Assembly: GCF_039962115.1 (NCBI RefSeq)
Contig: NZ_JAMPKJ010000037.1
Span: 1 to 60,678 of the forward strand
Source of the DNA: Funiculus sociatus GB2-C1
Lineage (GTDB): Bacteria > Cyanobacteriota > Cyanobacteriia > Cyanobacteriales > FACHB-T130
Length of the DNA: 60,678 nt
Direction: 5' to 3'
Part shown: piece after piece, positions 8,384 to 17,729 of the stretch
How positions within the stretch are numbered: the first letter of the stretch is position 1
Layout of the letters: every line of letters starts with the position of its first letter
Position numbers and translations under genes: made by a program
The notes under the pieces: generated by a model
Database searches by the model: none
What the model saw: only the letters and a program-made list of their open reading frames with translations
Told to the model about the DNA's origin: nothing

Positions 8384-9346
8384 TTAACGAACAGAGGCAG
8401 CCTCCAAGTGTTCTAGTTCTTGGAATAATGGCGTACTTAGGTAACGTTCGCCATAACTCGGTTGCACCATTACAATCAAACGGCCTTCATTCTCTACACG
8501 TCTTCCAATCTGAATTGCCGCACTTAAAGCTGCTCCTGTAGAGATACCTGAGAGCAACCCCTCTTCTCTAGCCAGCCGCCGACTATAATACATCGCCTCC
8601 TCATCCGAGACGGTGACAATTTCATCAATCAGCTCTTTTCGCAGAACTTCCGGGATAAACCCAGCCCCAATTCCTTGAATCTTGTGACCTCCCGGCTTAC
8701 CTCCAGAGAGAACGCGGCTGGTGATTGGTTCCACAGCAACGGCCTGAAAACTCGGTTTTCGCTGTTTAATTACCTCAGCAACACCAGTAATTGTGCCACC
8801 AGTACCAACCCCAGATACCAGAATATCCACTTCACCATCAGTATCAGCCCAAATTTCCTCGGCTGTTGTTTCGGCGTGGATTTGGGGATTGGCTGGGTTG
8901 CGAAACTGTTGCGGCATATAAGAATTAGGTGTTGTCGCTACAATTTCTTCAGCACGAGCGATCGCGCCCCTCATCCCTTCAGCTCCAGGTGTCAGTTCCA
9001 GTTTGGCACCATATGCTTTTAGCATTCTCTGCCGTTCCAGGCTCATCGTATCTGGCATTGCCAAAATCAAAGGGTAGCCTTTAGCCGCCGCCACCATCGC
9101 TAAGGCAATGCCAGTATTTCCTGAAGTTGGTTCAATTAAAACCGTTTTACCAGGCTGAATTAGCCCAGCTTCCTCAGCTTTTTGAATCATGCTCACACCG
9201 ATGCGGTCTTTAACAGAACCTGCTGGGTTCATACTCTCCAGCTTCACGACGATTCTCGCTAGACACCCTTGTTCTTGGGGTAGTCGATTCAGCTGAACCA
9301 GAGGCGTATTCCCAACCAATTCCGTGACATTATTAGCAATTCGCAT
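8384..9346 (-). CDS. cysK: Cysteine synthase A (O-acetylserine thiol-lyase)
   Basis: A 320-residue PLP enzyme that makes L-cysteine from O-acetylserine and sulfide in the cytoplasm. The PLP lysine is K46 in [21 protein letters not shown] (about residue 73) binds the substrate carboxylate, [12 protein letters not shown] (about 180) binds the PLP phosphate, and [13 protein letters not shown] (about 267) completes the cofactor site. The length is typical of CysK/CysM. The start is well supported by AAGGAG seven bases before the ATG. It stands alone, with a 649-base non-coding region upstream that presumably holds its promoter. Confidence 0.93.
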   Translation of the reverse strand: MRIANNVTELVGNTPLVQLNRLPQEQGCLARIVVKLESMNPAGSVKDRIGVSMIQKAEEAGLIQPGKTVLIEPTSGNTGIALAMVAAAKGYPLILAMPDTMSLERQRMLKAYGAKLELTPGAEGMRGAIARAEEIVATTPNSYMPQQFRNPANPQIHAETTAEEIWADTDGEVDILVSGVGTGGTITGVAEVIKQRKPSFQAVAVEPITSRVLSGGKPGGHKIQGIGAGFIPEVLRKELIDEIVTVSDEEAMYYSRRLAREEGLLSGISTGAALSAAIQIGRRVENEGRLIVMVQPSYGERYLSTPLFQELEHLEAASVR

Positions 9347-9995
9347 TTTCCACTCCTTAAAGCTTCATGTCCGATATCTGCTCTGAGTGCGATCGCAACC
9401 CCCGTAGTTTTCTGCACTACGATCTGCCAAAACTCGTGAGCCTATAAATAGCTTTTTTCCTTTACTACGGTTATCCGCTGTGCTTTATGTATTTTAACCT
9501 CAAAAATATCCGGTTTCTCGATAGATTTTTAGGTCTTTACATATTTTTTTGCTCTTTAACCCTTATCCTGCTGGAGCTATAGGCAAAAAGGAATAAACCC
9601 AAGTAATCCTACTAATTAACCGTAGATTGTAAATATTTGAGAAGGTAATAGTGCCAATACGGTTCGGTTAAGTATATTCATCCCTCGAAGATCCCCCCAA
9701 CCGCCCCCTGTGTCTCGCCCGAAGATTTGGGAAATTCGCTACACCCATTCTTTCGGGGGTTGCACAATTAAGCAAAAAGGAAGCCAGTTCGCTCAATTGT
9801 GACAGTCTGCCAGATATAGAAGTTTAAGTTATTCGGGTTTTATTTGAGCGGGTTCAATCTCTAGAGCAAGAAATTGAGAATCTGAAAACGCCAAGAAGTG
9901 TATTCAGTAGCATACCCTTTAAAAAGAGAGGGTATGTCTTATCAAAAGCCTCTAATCGACTGATTGCGGATGTGTTATATCACAAGGTTGCCTGG
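9347..9995. other. Intergenic region with gene relics and a small palindrome
   Basis: These 649 bases lie between the cysK start and the end of the AAA-GAF gene. A plus-strand stretch from about 9830 to 10006 reads VIRVLFERVQSLEQEIENLK and onward to a stop. It has a coiled-coil character like the N-terminus of some transposases but no start codon, so it is at most a relic. CATACCCT (9911-9918) pairs with AGGGTATG (9929-9936). The phrase ATACGGTTCGGTTAAG near 9660 recurs with one change near 39962 and could be an old IS end. Confidence 0.45.
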
Positions 9996-12900
9996 TTATC
10001 TCAATAGCGATCGCTCTTGTTTCTTAAATGCTGCAAAAAGTTCCGCATTCTGGAGAATAACTCCAGCTTGATTATTAAATATTTGCATATATTTTTGATC
10101 GCTCTCGTCAAAACTAGCCTGGAAATAATCGGGCGCTTCCCCTCCATCCGCCGGGTCATATTCGGGAAAATCGCCCAGTTTCCTTTTATTAACTAATTGA
10201 GTCACACCAATCAAATCACCATCGGGACTGAAGACTGGCATACATAATAAGCTACAAGTGCGATAACCCGTCTGATGATCGGTCTTTTTTGCTGTATCCG
10301 AATCCGGGCGAGAATATAAATCGAAAGGAATATTCAAAGCCTCTCCGGATTCGGCAACTTTGCCAGCATAACCTTGTCCTACTTTTACTCGGAATTCCTT
10401 TACAGAACCATCGTCAAAAGGAATCTGCGTCCACAATTCACCAGCCTTTTGATCTAAAATCCACAAAGTACTACGGTCGGCATTCATCAGTTTCTTGGCT
10501 GCTTCCATCACCCGTTTGAGAATTTCTTCCAGCTCCAAACTACTTTGATTCACAGAACGAGCTGCGGCCATTAGTGCGGCTGCCACTCGTTGTCCTCTAG
10601 CTGTTTTATGATAAGAGCGGAAGCTTTCTAAAATCATTTGAATCATCGGGGCATTTTCCGCAAATCGTTCTTCATCTACTTCCGTAAAGCCCTGTTGATC
10701 GATTCTTTCTGCTAAGGATGCAGTCCGGTCGCCAAACCGCTTTAATTTGTTGAGTAACTGAATAACTGCGACTAAATTACCCTGCTCATTTAAGAGCGGC
10801 AACGCTAACATTGTATAAGTACGATAGCCATTTTTTTTGTCTTGCTCTTTTGCTGCATCAGAGCGAGGATCGTCATAGAAATCAAAGGGAATATTGATAA
10901 CTTCTTTACGGGCTGCTACCTCGCCCACAATTCCTTTATTGGCAGGTATCCGAATTTCTAAAGAGCCATCTCCATCTGCTTCAGCGATAATTGACCAGAA
11001 TTCATTTTTATCTTCATCTAATAAAAAGATACTCGTGCGATCGGCACTCAAAGATTTGCCTGTTTTTAGAGTAATCGAACGCAAGGTGCTATCCAAAATA
11101 TCATCAAAACCCTGGTTATCCATGACACTATTGAGCATCGCCAGAGTCTGACTTACCACATTTTTTTGCTGAGATTCTGCCTCTTTTTTGACGCTGGCAA
11201 ATTTCTGGGCGTTTTGCAGAGCAACCCCCGCTTGAGAGTTAAAAATCTGCATATATTTTTCACTATTTCCGTCAAAACTAGCTTTGAAGCATTCGGGGGC
11301 TTCAGGCCAATTATCTGGGTTATATTCTGGAAACACACCTAGTTTCTTTTTATTCACTAATTGGGTGACACCTAGTAATTCCCCATCAGGACTGAAAACG
11401 GGCATACAGAGTAAACTACAAGTGCGATAACCCGTCTTTTGATCCGTTTTTTTGGCTGTCTCCGAATCAGGGTGATCGTACAGATCGAAGGGAAGATTTA
11501 AAGTTTCTCCGGATGCGGCAACTTTGCCAGCAAAACCTTGTCCTACTTTGACTCGCAATTCTTGAAAAGAACCGTCCTCAAAAAGAATTTTTGTCCATAG
11601 TTCATTTGCCTCTCGATCTATTAGCCAAAGTGTGCTGCGGTCGGCATTCATCAGTTTTTTTGCCGCATCCATAACTCGACCCAGGACTTCTTCAGAATCG
11701 AGGCTGCTTTGAGATAGCGATCGCGTTGCTTCTGTGAGTGCTTCTGAGGCTTGTAGCCTTTGGGCTAATTTGTAACAATACTGGCATCTTTCCAAAATTC
11801 GTCGAATTGCCGGAGCATAGTCAGCAAACTGTTTTTGATCGGCTTGTGTGAAGCCGTATTTATCAATTCTTTCTGCTAAGCGAGCTTGCGGATTATTCGG
11901 CTGCTTTAACTTATTCAATAATTGGACTACTGCAACTAAATCTCCCTGCTCATTTAATAATGGTAAAATTAACTCGTTGTAGGTGCGATATCCCTTATTG
12001 TTGTCTGGATCGTCCGCTTCCAAATCAGCCGGCTCGTCGCAAAAGCTAAAGGGAGTGCTGACAAATTTTTTGAAATAAGTTAACCGTCCTTTCGTTTCTT
12101 TATTTGACAAAATTTGAAGCTCGGGATGATTTCCGTCTTCATGTCTAGCGATAATTGACCAAAGTTCACTTTTTTCTTCATCTATAAAGAAAATTGTCGT
12201 GCGATCTACGCTCAGTAGTTCGCCCATTTTAAAGGTAATAGAACCTAATATTTCTGAAAGAATATCATTAAATGTCTTGCCTTCCATCACGCTAAGCATA
12301 GATAGAAGTTTTTGTTCTTGCGTGGCAACAATTTGCATAAAGTCGGCGTGCATATCCGCTAACGCCTTGTTCACCCATCTCTCGTTAAATACAGAGGCAT
12401 AAATGCGATTACAAACCTTTAGTTTCCCTTGCCGCTTGACAATTGCTCCTGAGAGTAGCAATTCGATTTGTTCTGGACTTTGGTCAAATGCTAATTCATC
12501 TCGTTGTAAAATTAACTGATAGATATCCAGTAGCGCACGGCTTCGCTGTCCAATTCGGAGAATGCGATCGCGTATCGTCTTTAGATGCGGTGGTTCATCC
12601 ATCGCTTCCCAACTCTCGATGATCCGCGATCGCACTAATTTCTCAACCCAGTCTGGAATTTCGTTAATGGGTAATAAACTTTGCTCTGCTTGTTGAAGGA
12701 CTAATTTGCAAAGTTTTTGGGTAAGAAACGGCTGTCCTCCCGTCCAATCTAATACAGCTTTTAGCATTTCTTGAGGATTGCTAATTTTCCCTGCTAAACC
12801 CTCCGCTAAAAGCTGCGCTTCGTGTAATTGAAAACCATATAATTCAATCCCACGACCAATATTGAAAGGAGTACGATTTTTGTCTTGCATCAAATCAGAG

Positions 12901-13451
12901 GGACTTGCCACCCCCAGCAAGGCAAAAGTTAGACGTTCGTATTCATTGCAGGCGCGGATAAACGCAAAAAAGTCATCAGTCTTAAAATTTAAGCTGAGGA
13001 CGTTATCAATTTCGTCGATAAAAATAACAATTTTCTGGCTGACTGATGTTAGCAGCACTTGTTCAATAAATTCACTCAAGCGCTGCACGGGAGGTAGAAA
13101 AGCGCGATCGCGCAACCAACTCTGTAAGTTAATCTTGTCTGAAAGCTGGAAACTCGTCACCAAACGCCGCATTACCCCTGCATACCACTGATCCGGCGTA
13201 ATATCTTGGCTACCAATTTTCGTCAAGTCTATCGCTGCACAGGCAAATCCTTCTGCTTGCAGCTTGTGCATCGTTCGCACCCGCAAGCTAGTTTTTCCCA
13301 TCTGCCGACAATTCAGCACATAACAAAACTCCCCCGTCTTCAACCCTTCATAAAGGTCAAAATCTGCCTGTCGCACTACATAAGTAGGAGCATCAAGCGG
13401 TAAATGTCCACCTACTTTATAGTTATAAGTTGAGTTTTGTTGTTGAAGCAT
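9996..13451 (-). CDS. AAA-like ATPase fused to four GAF domains
   Basis: A 1151-residue cytoplasmic protein. Residues about 10-370 form an AAA-like (AAA_35-type) STAND ATPase domain with Walker [11 protein letters not shown] (K53, T54) and Walker [13 protein letters not shown] (about residue 140). Four GAF domains follow at roughly 385-555, 580-745, 770-935 and 950-1125. The order is A-B-A-B: domains 1 and 3 share GYRTY-x2-LPLLNEQG, and domains 2 and 4 share [17 protein letters not shown], which points to duplication of a GAF pair. Each GAF has an NK-x(n)-F-x(3/4)-D[E/Q/G] signature (for example NKLK ... FTEVDEERF in GAF3), like the NKFDE motif of cyclic-nucleotide-binding GAFs. No kinase, cyclase or DNA-binding output domain is present. 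It is the last of four closely spaced minus-strand genes, 62 bases after the AbiGi-like gene. Confidence 0.85.
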   Translation of the reverse strand: MLQQQNSTYNYKVGGHLPLDAPTYVVRQADFDLYEGLKTGEFCYVLNCRQMGKTSLRVRTMHKLQAEGFACAAIDLTKIGSQDITPDQWYAGVMRRLVTSFQLSDKINLQSWLRDRAFLPPVQRLSEFIEQVLLTSVSQKIVIFIDEIDNVLSLNFKTDDFFAFIRACNEYERLTFALLGVASPSDLMQDKNRTPFNIGRGIELYGFQLHEAQLLAEGLAGKISNPQEMLKAVLDWTGGQPFLTQKLCKLVLQQAEQSLLPINEIPDWVEKLVRSRIIESWEAMDEPPHLKTIRDRILRIGQRSRALLDIYQLILQRDELAFDQSPEQIELLLSGAIVKRQGKLKVCNRIYASVFNERWVNKALADMHADFMQIVATQEQKLLSMLSVMEGKTFNDILSEILGSITFKMGELLSVDRTTIFFIDEEKSELWSIIARHEDGNHPELQILSNKETKGRLTYFKKFVSTPFSFCDEPADLEADDPDNNKGYRTYNELILPLLNEQGDLVAVVQLLNKLKQPNNPQARLAERIDKYGFTQADQKQFADYAPAIRRILERCQYCYKLAQRLQASEALTEATRSLSQSSLDSEEVLGRVMDAAKKLMNADRSTLWLIDREANELWTKILFEDGSFQELRVKVGQGFAGKVAASGETLNLPFDLYDHPDSETAKKTDQKTGYRTCSLLCMPVFSPDGELLGVTQLVNKKKLGVFPEYNPDNWPEAPECFKASFDGNSEKYMQIFNSQAGVALQNAQKFASVKKEAESQQKNVVSQTLAMLNSVMDNQGFDDILDSTLRSITLKTGKSLSADRTSIFLLDEDKNEFWSIIAEADGDGSLEIRIPANKGIVGEVAARKEVINIPFDFYDDPRSDAAKEQDKKNGYRTYTMLALPLLNEQGNLVAVIQLLNKLKRFGDRTASLAERIDQQGFTEVDEERFAENAPMIQMILESFRSYHKTARGQRVAAALMAAARSVNQSSLELEEILKRVMEAAKKLMNADRSTLWILDQKAGELWTQIPFDDGSVKEFRVKVGQGYAGKVAESGEALNIPFDLYSRPDSDTAKKTDHQTGYRTCSLLCMPVFSPDGDLIGVTQLVNKRKLGDFPEYDPADGGEAPDYFQASFDESDQKYMQIFNNQAGVILQNAELFAAFKKQERSLLR

Positions 13452-13513
13452 GAATAGCTATAGCTGTGTAGAAACACCGTATAATTGATAAGTTTCGAGT
13501 TTAACAAAATAGA

Positions 13514-14266
13514 TTATGAAGATAATTTCTTTATTTTCGTAGACATTTGTTCAATAATATCTTCATAACTCCACGCTGGATTTATTATAGGTATACTTTC
13601 GATTTCTTTAAATTTGCCTTCCTGAATAGTAGTTTTGCATCTCTGGTTAAATTTTTCTAAGTCTTGGGCTAGTATTGCAACAATATCAGTATATTCAAAT
13701 TCTAAATCTCCGTTAACGCGCCATTCTCTTTCCCAGGTAAAATCATAGTTATCCCCTATTTTATTAATTAAGGAGAAGTAGTAAATCTTTTTCTTATAAT
13801 ATTTTTTTTCAAGGTCTGTAAATTCCTTTCCTTTTTTTTCTTGATTGATTTTATCAACATCTTTAAAAAAGTTATCAAACTCTTCTATTAAAAAAATATC
13901 TAAACCATGAAAATTGCTACTTATATAAATTGCCGGATTAGCAGCTTTTTGCAAAAGTCTATCTTTTAGAAAAACTAATCCATAGGGTTGCAACTTCACT
14001 TCTCGTTTAATGTCTGATGTCAATATTCGGATTTGATGTAATGGAGTTTCTGTTAAACATACGGTATGAAAATATTTCTTAAAGTCATCATCATAGTCAA
14101 GCTTTTCAATTTGATGCTTAAAAAGACAATGTATATTACGAGCCTCAATTTTTTTATGCTTAAGTATATTTACTAGATTATCTAGGGCTTCAATTTTTTC
14201 ATATTCTCTAGTTAAGTGTGTTAAAAATCTTGAAATATCTTCTCTATTTTTAGTATGCTCAATCAT
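13514..14266 (-). CDS. AbiGi/DUF2971-like protein, putative defence component
   Basis: A 250-residue, lysine-rich cytoplasmic protein. The segment FHTVCLTETPLHQIRILTSD (about residues 65-84), the following PYGLVFLKDRLLQKAANPAI and the later WEREWRV (about 180) are the pattern I associate with AbiGi-type abortive-infection antitoxins and related DUF2971 proteins. The assignment rests on motif memory only. The gene is far richer in A/T and AAA/AAG/ATT codons than its neighbours, which suggests recent transfer. It lies 77 bases after the DUF4058 gene and 62 bases before the AAA-GAF gene on the same strand, so it is probably co-transcribed. Confidence 0.55.
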   Translation of the reverse strand: MIEHTKNREDISRFLTHLTREYEKIEALDNLVNILKHKKIEARNIHCLFKHQIEKLDYDDDFKKYFHTVCLTETPLHQIRILTSDIKREVKLQPYGLVFLKDRLLQKAANPAIYISSNFHGLDIFLIEEFDNFFKDVDKINQEKKGKEFTDLEKKYYKKKIYYFSLINKIGDNYDFTWEREWRVNGDLEFEYTDIVAILAQDLEKFNQRCKTTIQEGKFKEIESIPIINPAWSYEDIIEQMSTKIKKLSS

Positions 14267-14343
14267 TATTAATGCCCCAAATACTATGCTAAAACAATAT
14301 CGAGTAAGAACTTTATCTCAAGCGATCGCTCACCATCTCCTCC

Positions 14344-15123
14344 TCACCGCAATCCTTTTTCTCGCAACAAATCATCAGCCCAAGCAGCATCCTCTCCCTT
14401 CAAAGGTGGTATCGCAGGCTGAGTATAATCCACTGTTAAATCAAATCCCGCTTGGTCATACACCTCACTTAACAAAGCTTGTAATTCCACTTGCACTTCT
14501 GCATCCCCTGGTTGTAAAGGTAAAGGGAAGGAGGGAATTTCTTCTCGTACAGTAAAAGCATACAAATGAGCTGCTGGACGGCGAACGCTTCGACTTACTA
14601 AAATTCGATAATCCGCCTGAATCTCCCTCTCGACTGGCATTGGTTTTCCGCCTCTGAGTAAGTCAATTTCTACTAGGTGGGTGGCGCTTGTTAGAACTTG
14701 TTGTCGCTTAGTTTCATACAAGTTTCGTCCAACTCCGGCGCGTTTATTTTTAGGAGAAAGGATTTCTATAACAGTAATCACCTCACCCGTTCCTACTTCT
14801 CTAATTTCTAAGTAACCTTCCCTGGTTTCTTCAGGGATTGGTAGTTTTACTGTTATCGGTTCGCGGGGGGAGGTAAGCGTTGCGGTTGATTGAGATTGAT
14901 TGTTGGATGAAGGCTTGGAGAATACCGTTACATCGGGAATCATTACCAAGTCGCTATCTTTTACATCACTTAAATAAATCCGCTTTTCAATTGCTACGCG
15001 ATATTTAGGACGAAGAGAGGGTGCTATGGCAATGGCGATCGCGGTAATTAACCGATGATGTACCTCAGCCCACAATTCAGGATTTTCTAAGTATGGATCT
15101 ACCCCTGGAAATGGAGAAGGCAT
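14344..15123 (-). CDS. DUF4058 family protein
   Basis: A 259-residue protein that begins with the characteristic MPSPFPGVDPYLENPELW and continues with VHHRLITAIAIAIAPSLRP, the N-terminal hallmark of DUF4058. The middle (about residues 105-150) reads YLEIREVGTGEVITVIEILS followed by PKNKRAG, with an E-x-K-type arrangement reminiscent of PD-(D/E)XK nuclease-like folds such as Uma2. That similarity is an inference; no function is established. DUF4058 proteins are numerous in filamentous cyanobacteria. The gene follows the TIR-AAA gene by 43 bases, so it is probably in the same transcript. Confidence 0.85.
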   Translation of the reverse strand: MPSPFPGVDPYLENPELWAEVHHRLITAIAIAIAPSLRPKYRVAIEKRIYLSDVKDSDLVMIPDVTVFSKPSSNNQSQSTATLTSPREPITVKLPIPEETREGYLEIREVGTGEVITVIEILSPKNKRAGVGRNLYETKRQQVLTSATHLVEIDLLRGGKPMPVEREIQADYRILVSRSVRRPAAHLYAFTVREEIPSFPLPLQPGDAEVQVELQALLSEVYDQAGFDLTVDYTQPAIPPLKGEDAAWADDLLREKGLR

Positions 15124-15166
15124 TTTCTGACCTCTAGCAACAATTGTGTCAAATTTTCTCTACTAT

Positions 15167-17119
15167 CTAAAATTTTCCCAAGCGCTCGCTAAAATATTGC
15201 CGATATAAATCGAAGCGTGGCGTGACATAGTTACCCTGCAACTGTACTAGCCCCATACTGTGCAACTTAAATGCTGTCACTGACTCCAATTCTACGGGTA
15301 CATCAGCTGTCACTACCTTAGCGAAAGCAGCAGCTAACTCTCGATGTTGTTGTAAATTCCACAAATGTCTTCGCAAATGGTCATCATAAAGTCCCGCCTC
15401 TGTGGGAGCAGTTTCTAACAATTGCTCCATCGTAATCGTCTGCTGTGCGATATGATAAAGAGCCAGCCGCACCAGATAGGGATGTCCGCCCACCAGCGCC
15501 ATCAATTGTTTAATCTGGCTTGCATTCCCATTCAGTCCATGACGCTGAGTTAAATCTTGCACCTGTTCCGGGCTAAAATCTGGCAACTCAATTGGCAATC
15601 CTACATTAAACGGCGATTGATTGACATTCAGAGGGATATAAACTTCCGTTGAGTGTACTACAACTAGGCGCAATTGTTGCCAGCGATCGCTATCGCCACC
15701 ACCATATCCAGCTTCCTCATACCAAGCACGTAGCAACCCAAAAAAATCATCGGCAATTTTCGGATATTGAAAAACCCGATCCACCTCATCCAAACCTAAC
15801 ACCAGGGGACTCTCGGTTCCTGACAACAAACAATCTTCAAAATAAGCAGTACAATTATCCTTACTGCCATAAGTATCAGACCAATAATCATCAACTTGGT
15901 GCGGTAGCCGCAGCTTTCGAGAAATTCGCGCGCAAAACCACTTTAATAGTTGATTCAAGTTTGTAAAAACTGCTGTATCTGCGTGTTGAAAACTCAACGG
16001 AACTGTGCGATATCCCTGCTCTTTTGCCTGATACAAAATCCTCGCCATCAGGGAAGTTTTCCCCATCTGTCTCGGTGCTTTAATCCTAATCAGCGCCCCT
16101 GGTTGAAAAATTTCCTTGTAACATTGAGCTTCATAGGGAACTCGTTCCACATAAAAAGCCGAAGCCAAACGTACTTGACCGCTTGGTAACTCTGGTTCTG
16201 CTACTGGTAAAGGGGAGGGGATTTTGGATTTTAAAGCGATTTTTGGGGAGATTGATTCTTCCCAAAACATCGCGTGATTTTGGATTGTAGAGACGTTGTA
16301 TGCAATGTCTTTATACTTTGCCTTCCCATCCCCCCAATCTTTCATTCCCCATTCCCCCTTACTTGCTAACAGGTTCAGGACTTCTTGCACAATTGCAGTA
16401 TCAGCCGGGGATTCCCACTCAAGTTGCCCAATTCCCTGCAAATAGCCGCGTAAATCGTGGTTTAAAGACAAATTTAAGGGACAATTAACGCGAATAGGTA
16501 GCACAATTGGCTTATGGTGAATAAAACGCAACTCTTTAGCCCGTCGTAACTCTTCGAGTGCCATTTCACTAACCGCAGCTTGGGGAGAAAGTAGCAACAA
16601 AAAATAGTCGCAGTGCTGCAATTCCGTATCAATGCGATCTAGCGAATTTTCTGGTAAATCAGAGGGCTTAGACAAATCATTTGCGTCTACAGTAGCCATA
16701 AATGCTGTGTGTCCAGCAGCATTTATAGCTTCATAAAACTGAGCCGCCAGACTCCGATCAGGCTCAACAGCCGAATAGGAAATAAAGACTCTTAAATTAG
16801 GCGGTGCTTCTTGTAGGGGTGATTTTTGGTTAATAATTACTGGCGCTTCTGTAGATTGTCGCTGCTGCTTAATGGCGCGTTCTATTGCTCCTTTAAAGTT
16901 TTTTTTTGTAACCTTTTCATTTAAGGCATTTGATAGCTTTTTCCATAACTTATAGCCAACATCTTTTTCTATATACTGAGGGTGAATAGGGTAAATATCT
17001 TCATAAGTTTTACCTTCCCAAGACCCTGTAAATACTTGCCGTTCGAGGTCATTTAGATATTTTCCCGTAGTAGCACAAATTAAGCTATCTGTAAACTCTA
17101 ATGCCTCTTTAACGTCCAT
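15167..17119 (-). CDS. HTH-TIR-AAA STAND-type protein, putative defence sensor/effector
   Basis: A 650-residue protein in three parts. Residues 1-82 (LNDLERQVFTGSWEGKTYED, then EKDVGYKLWKKLSNALNEKV) match the N-terminal helix-turn-helix domain common on cyanobacterial vWA-MoxR-associated and NACHT/STAND proteins. Residues about 108-255 are a TIR domain (LRVFISYSAVEPDRS; YFLLLLSPQAAVSEMALEE), in which E189 or E190 sits where NAD-cleaving TIRs have the catalytic glutamate. Residues about 318-650 are an AAA-like ATPase with Walker [11 protein letters not shown] (348-357) and Walker B LVLGLDEVDRVF (about 430). TIR-STAND proteins commonly sense phage or stress and deplete NAD or make signal nucleotides. 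It is the first gene of a four-gene run. Residues about 277-300, the linker between TIR and ATPase, are encoded by a dispersed repeat. Confidence 0.85.
   Translation of the reverse strand: MDVKEALEFTDSLICATTGKYLNDLERQVFTGSWEGKTYEDIYPIHPQYIEKDVGYKLWKKLSNALNEKVTKKNFKGAIERAIKQQRQSTEAPVIINQKSPLQEAPPNLRVFISYSAVEPDRSLAAQFYEAINAAGHTAFMATVDANDLSKPSDLPENSLDRIDTELQHCDYFLLLLSPQAAVSEMALEELRRAKELRFIHHKPIVLPIRVNCPLNLSLNHDLRGYLQGIGQLEWESPADTAIVQEVLNLLASKGEWGMKDWGDGKAKYKDIAYNVSTIQNHAMFWEESISPKIALKSKIPSPLPVAEPELPSGQVRLASAFYVERVPYEAQCYKEIFQPGALIRIKAPRQMGKTSLMARILYQAKEQGYRTVPLSFQHADTAVFTNLNQLLKWFCARISRKLRLPHQVDDYWSDTYGSKDNCTAYFEDCLLSGTESPLVLGLDEVDRVFQYPKIADDFFGLLRAWYEEAGYGGGDSDRWQQLRLVVVHSTEVYIPLNVNQSPFNVGLPIELPDFSPEQVQDLTQRHGLNGNASQIKQLMALVGGHPYLVRLALYHIAQQTITMEQLLETAPTEAGLYDDHLRRHLWNLQQHRELAAAFAKVVTADVPVELESVTAFKLHSMGLVQLQGNYVTPRFDLYRQYFSERLGKF
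16221..16289. repeat. Dispersed repeat inside the TIR-AAA coding sequence
   Basis: This is the second copy of the element at 7583-7652. It shares the exact core TTTTTGGGGAGATTGATT and flanking ATTTTGGATTTTAAA and TGATTTTGGATTG blocks. Here it is in frame in the minus-strand gene and encodes the interdomain linker (residues about 277-300, QNHAMFWEESISPKIALKSK). It adds no stop in the coding direction. Confidence 0.65.
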
Positions 17120-17729
17120 AGGTCGTGTAAATTTTTGTTTGAAAAAATCAAGTATTTTTTCAAAGTTTAACTAAGTAGTAGCCTATATTATACAAAATGC
17201 AACTGTTCCAGTCCGCAGATGTTCCGTCTGGGAAGACAGGCAAAATGCTTGCCATGATTAAGATAGCAGGCAAGAGTATCGCTCCCCAGCCAGGAAGAAA
17301 AATATCTTTTCTTCCTCTCTCCCTGTCTTTCTGTTTCCCCTGTATCCTATGTATCATACATTTCCGATAGAAGAGAGTTTTTACGGAGTTTTTCTGAGCT
17401 TTCCTGAGGTGTTCGGCAGCTGGAAGGGCATATTAGAGAGCGATCGCGTACTTTGCACACAAGAATAAGCGATCGCGCATGGTTACTTGTGGTCAGCTCA
17501 ACCTAGAAAAAATACTCAAAATTTATGAGCTTTCCTGGTTGCTATCTAATGAAACATAAGTGAAACTACTGATATAAGTTTCTTATTCACCCGGTTTTAC
17601 TTTTAGAAATAATACATAATTAATATAATGTATTTATCCAAATAATTATGATTGTCAAATTAGAATTGTCACAACTGACTTGATTAATTTAATTTATTAC
17701 TTCGCAGAATTTTTGTCAGGGGAATAGAG
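17120..17729. other. Intergenic region, no gene seen
   Basis: These 610 bases separate the divergent TIR-AAA and HD-domain genes. They hold two HIP1 sites (near 17442 and 17470) and a strongly A/T-rich final 150 bases suited to promoters. A minus-strand open frame at 17160-17357 has low-complexity charged and hydrophobic content and no recognisable family. Confidence 0.5.

Noticed and set aside
8205-8387. Plus-strand open frame before cysK
   Set aside because: It runs through the end of a MITE-like element and a hairpin and into the convergent cysK gene.
17160-17357. Minus-strand open frame of 65 codons
   Set aside because: Low-complexity composition, no family, no ribosome site.
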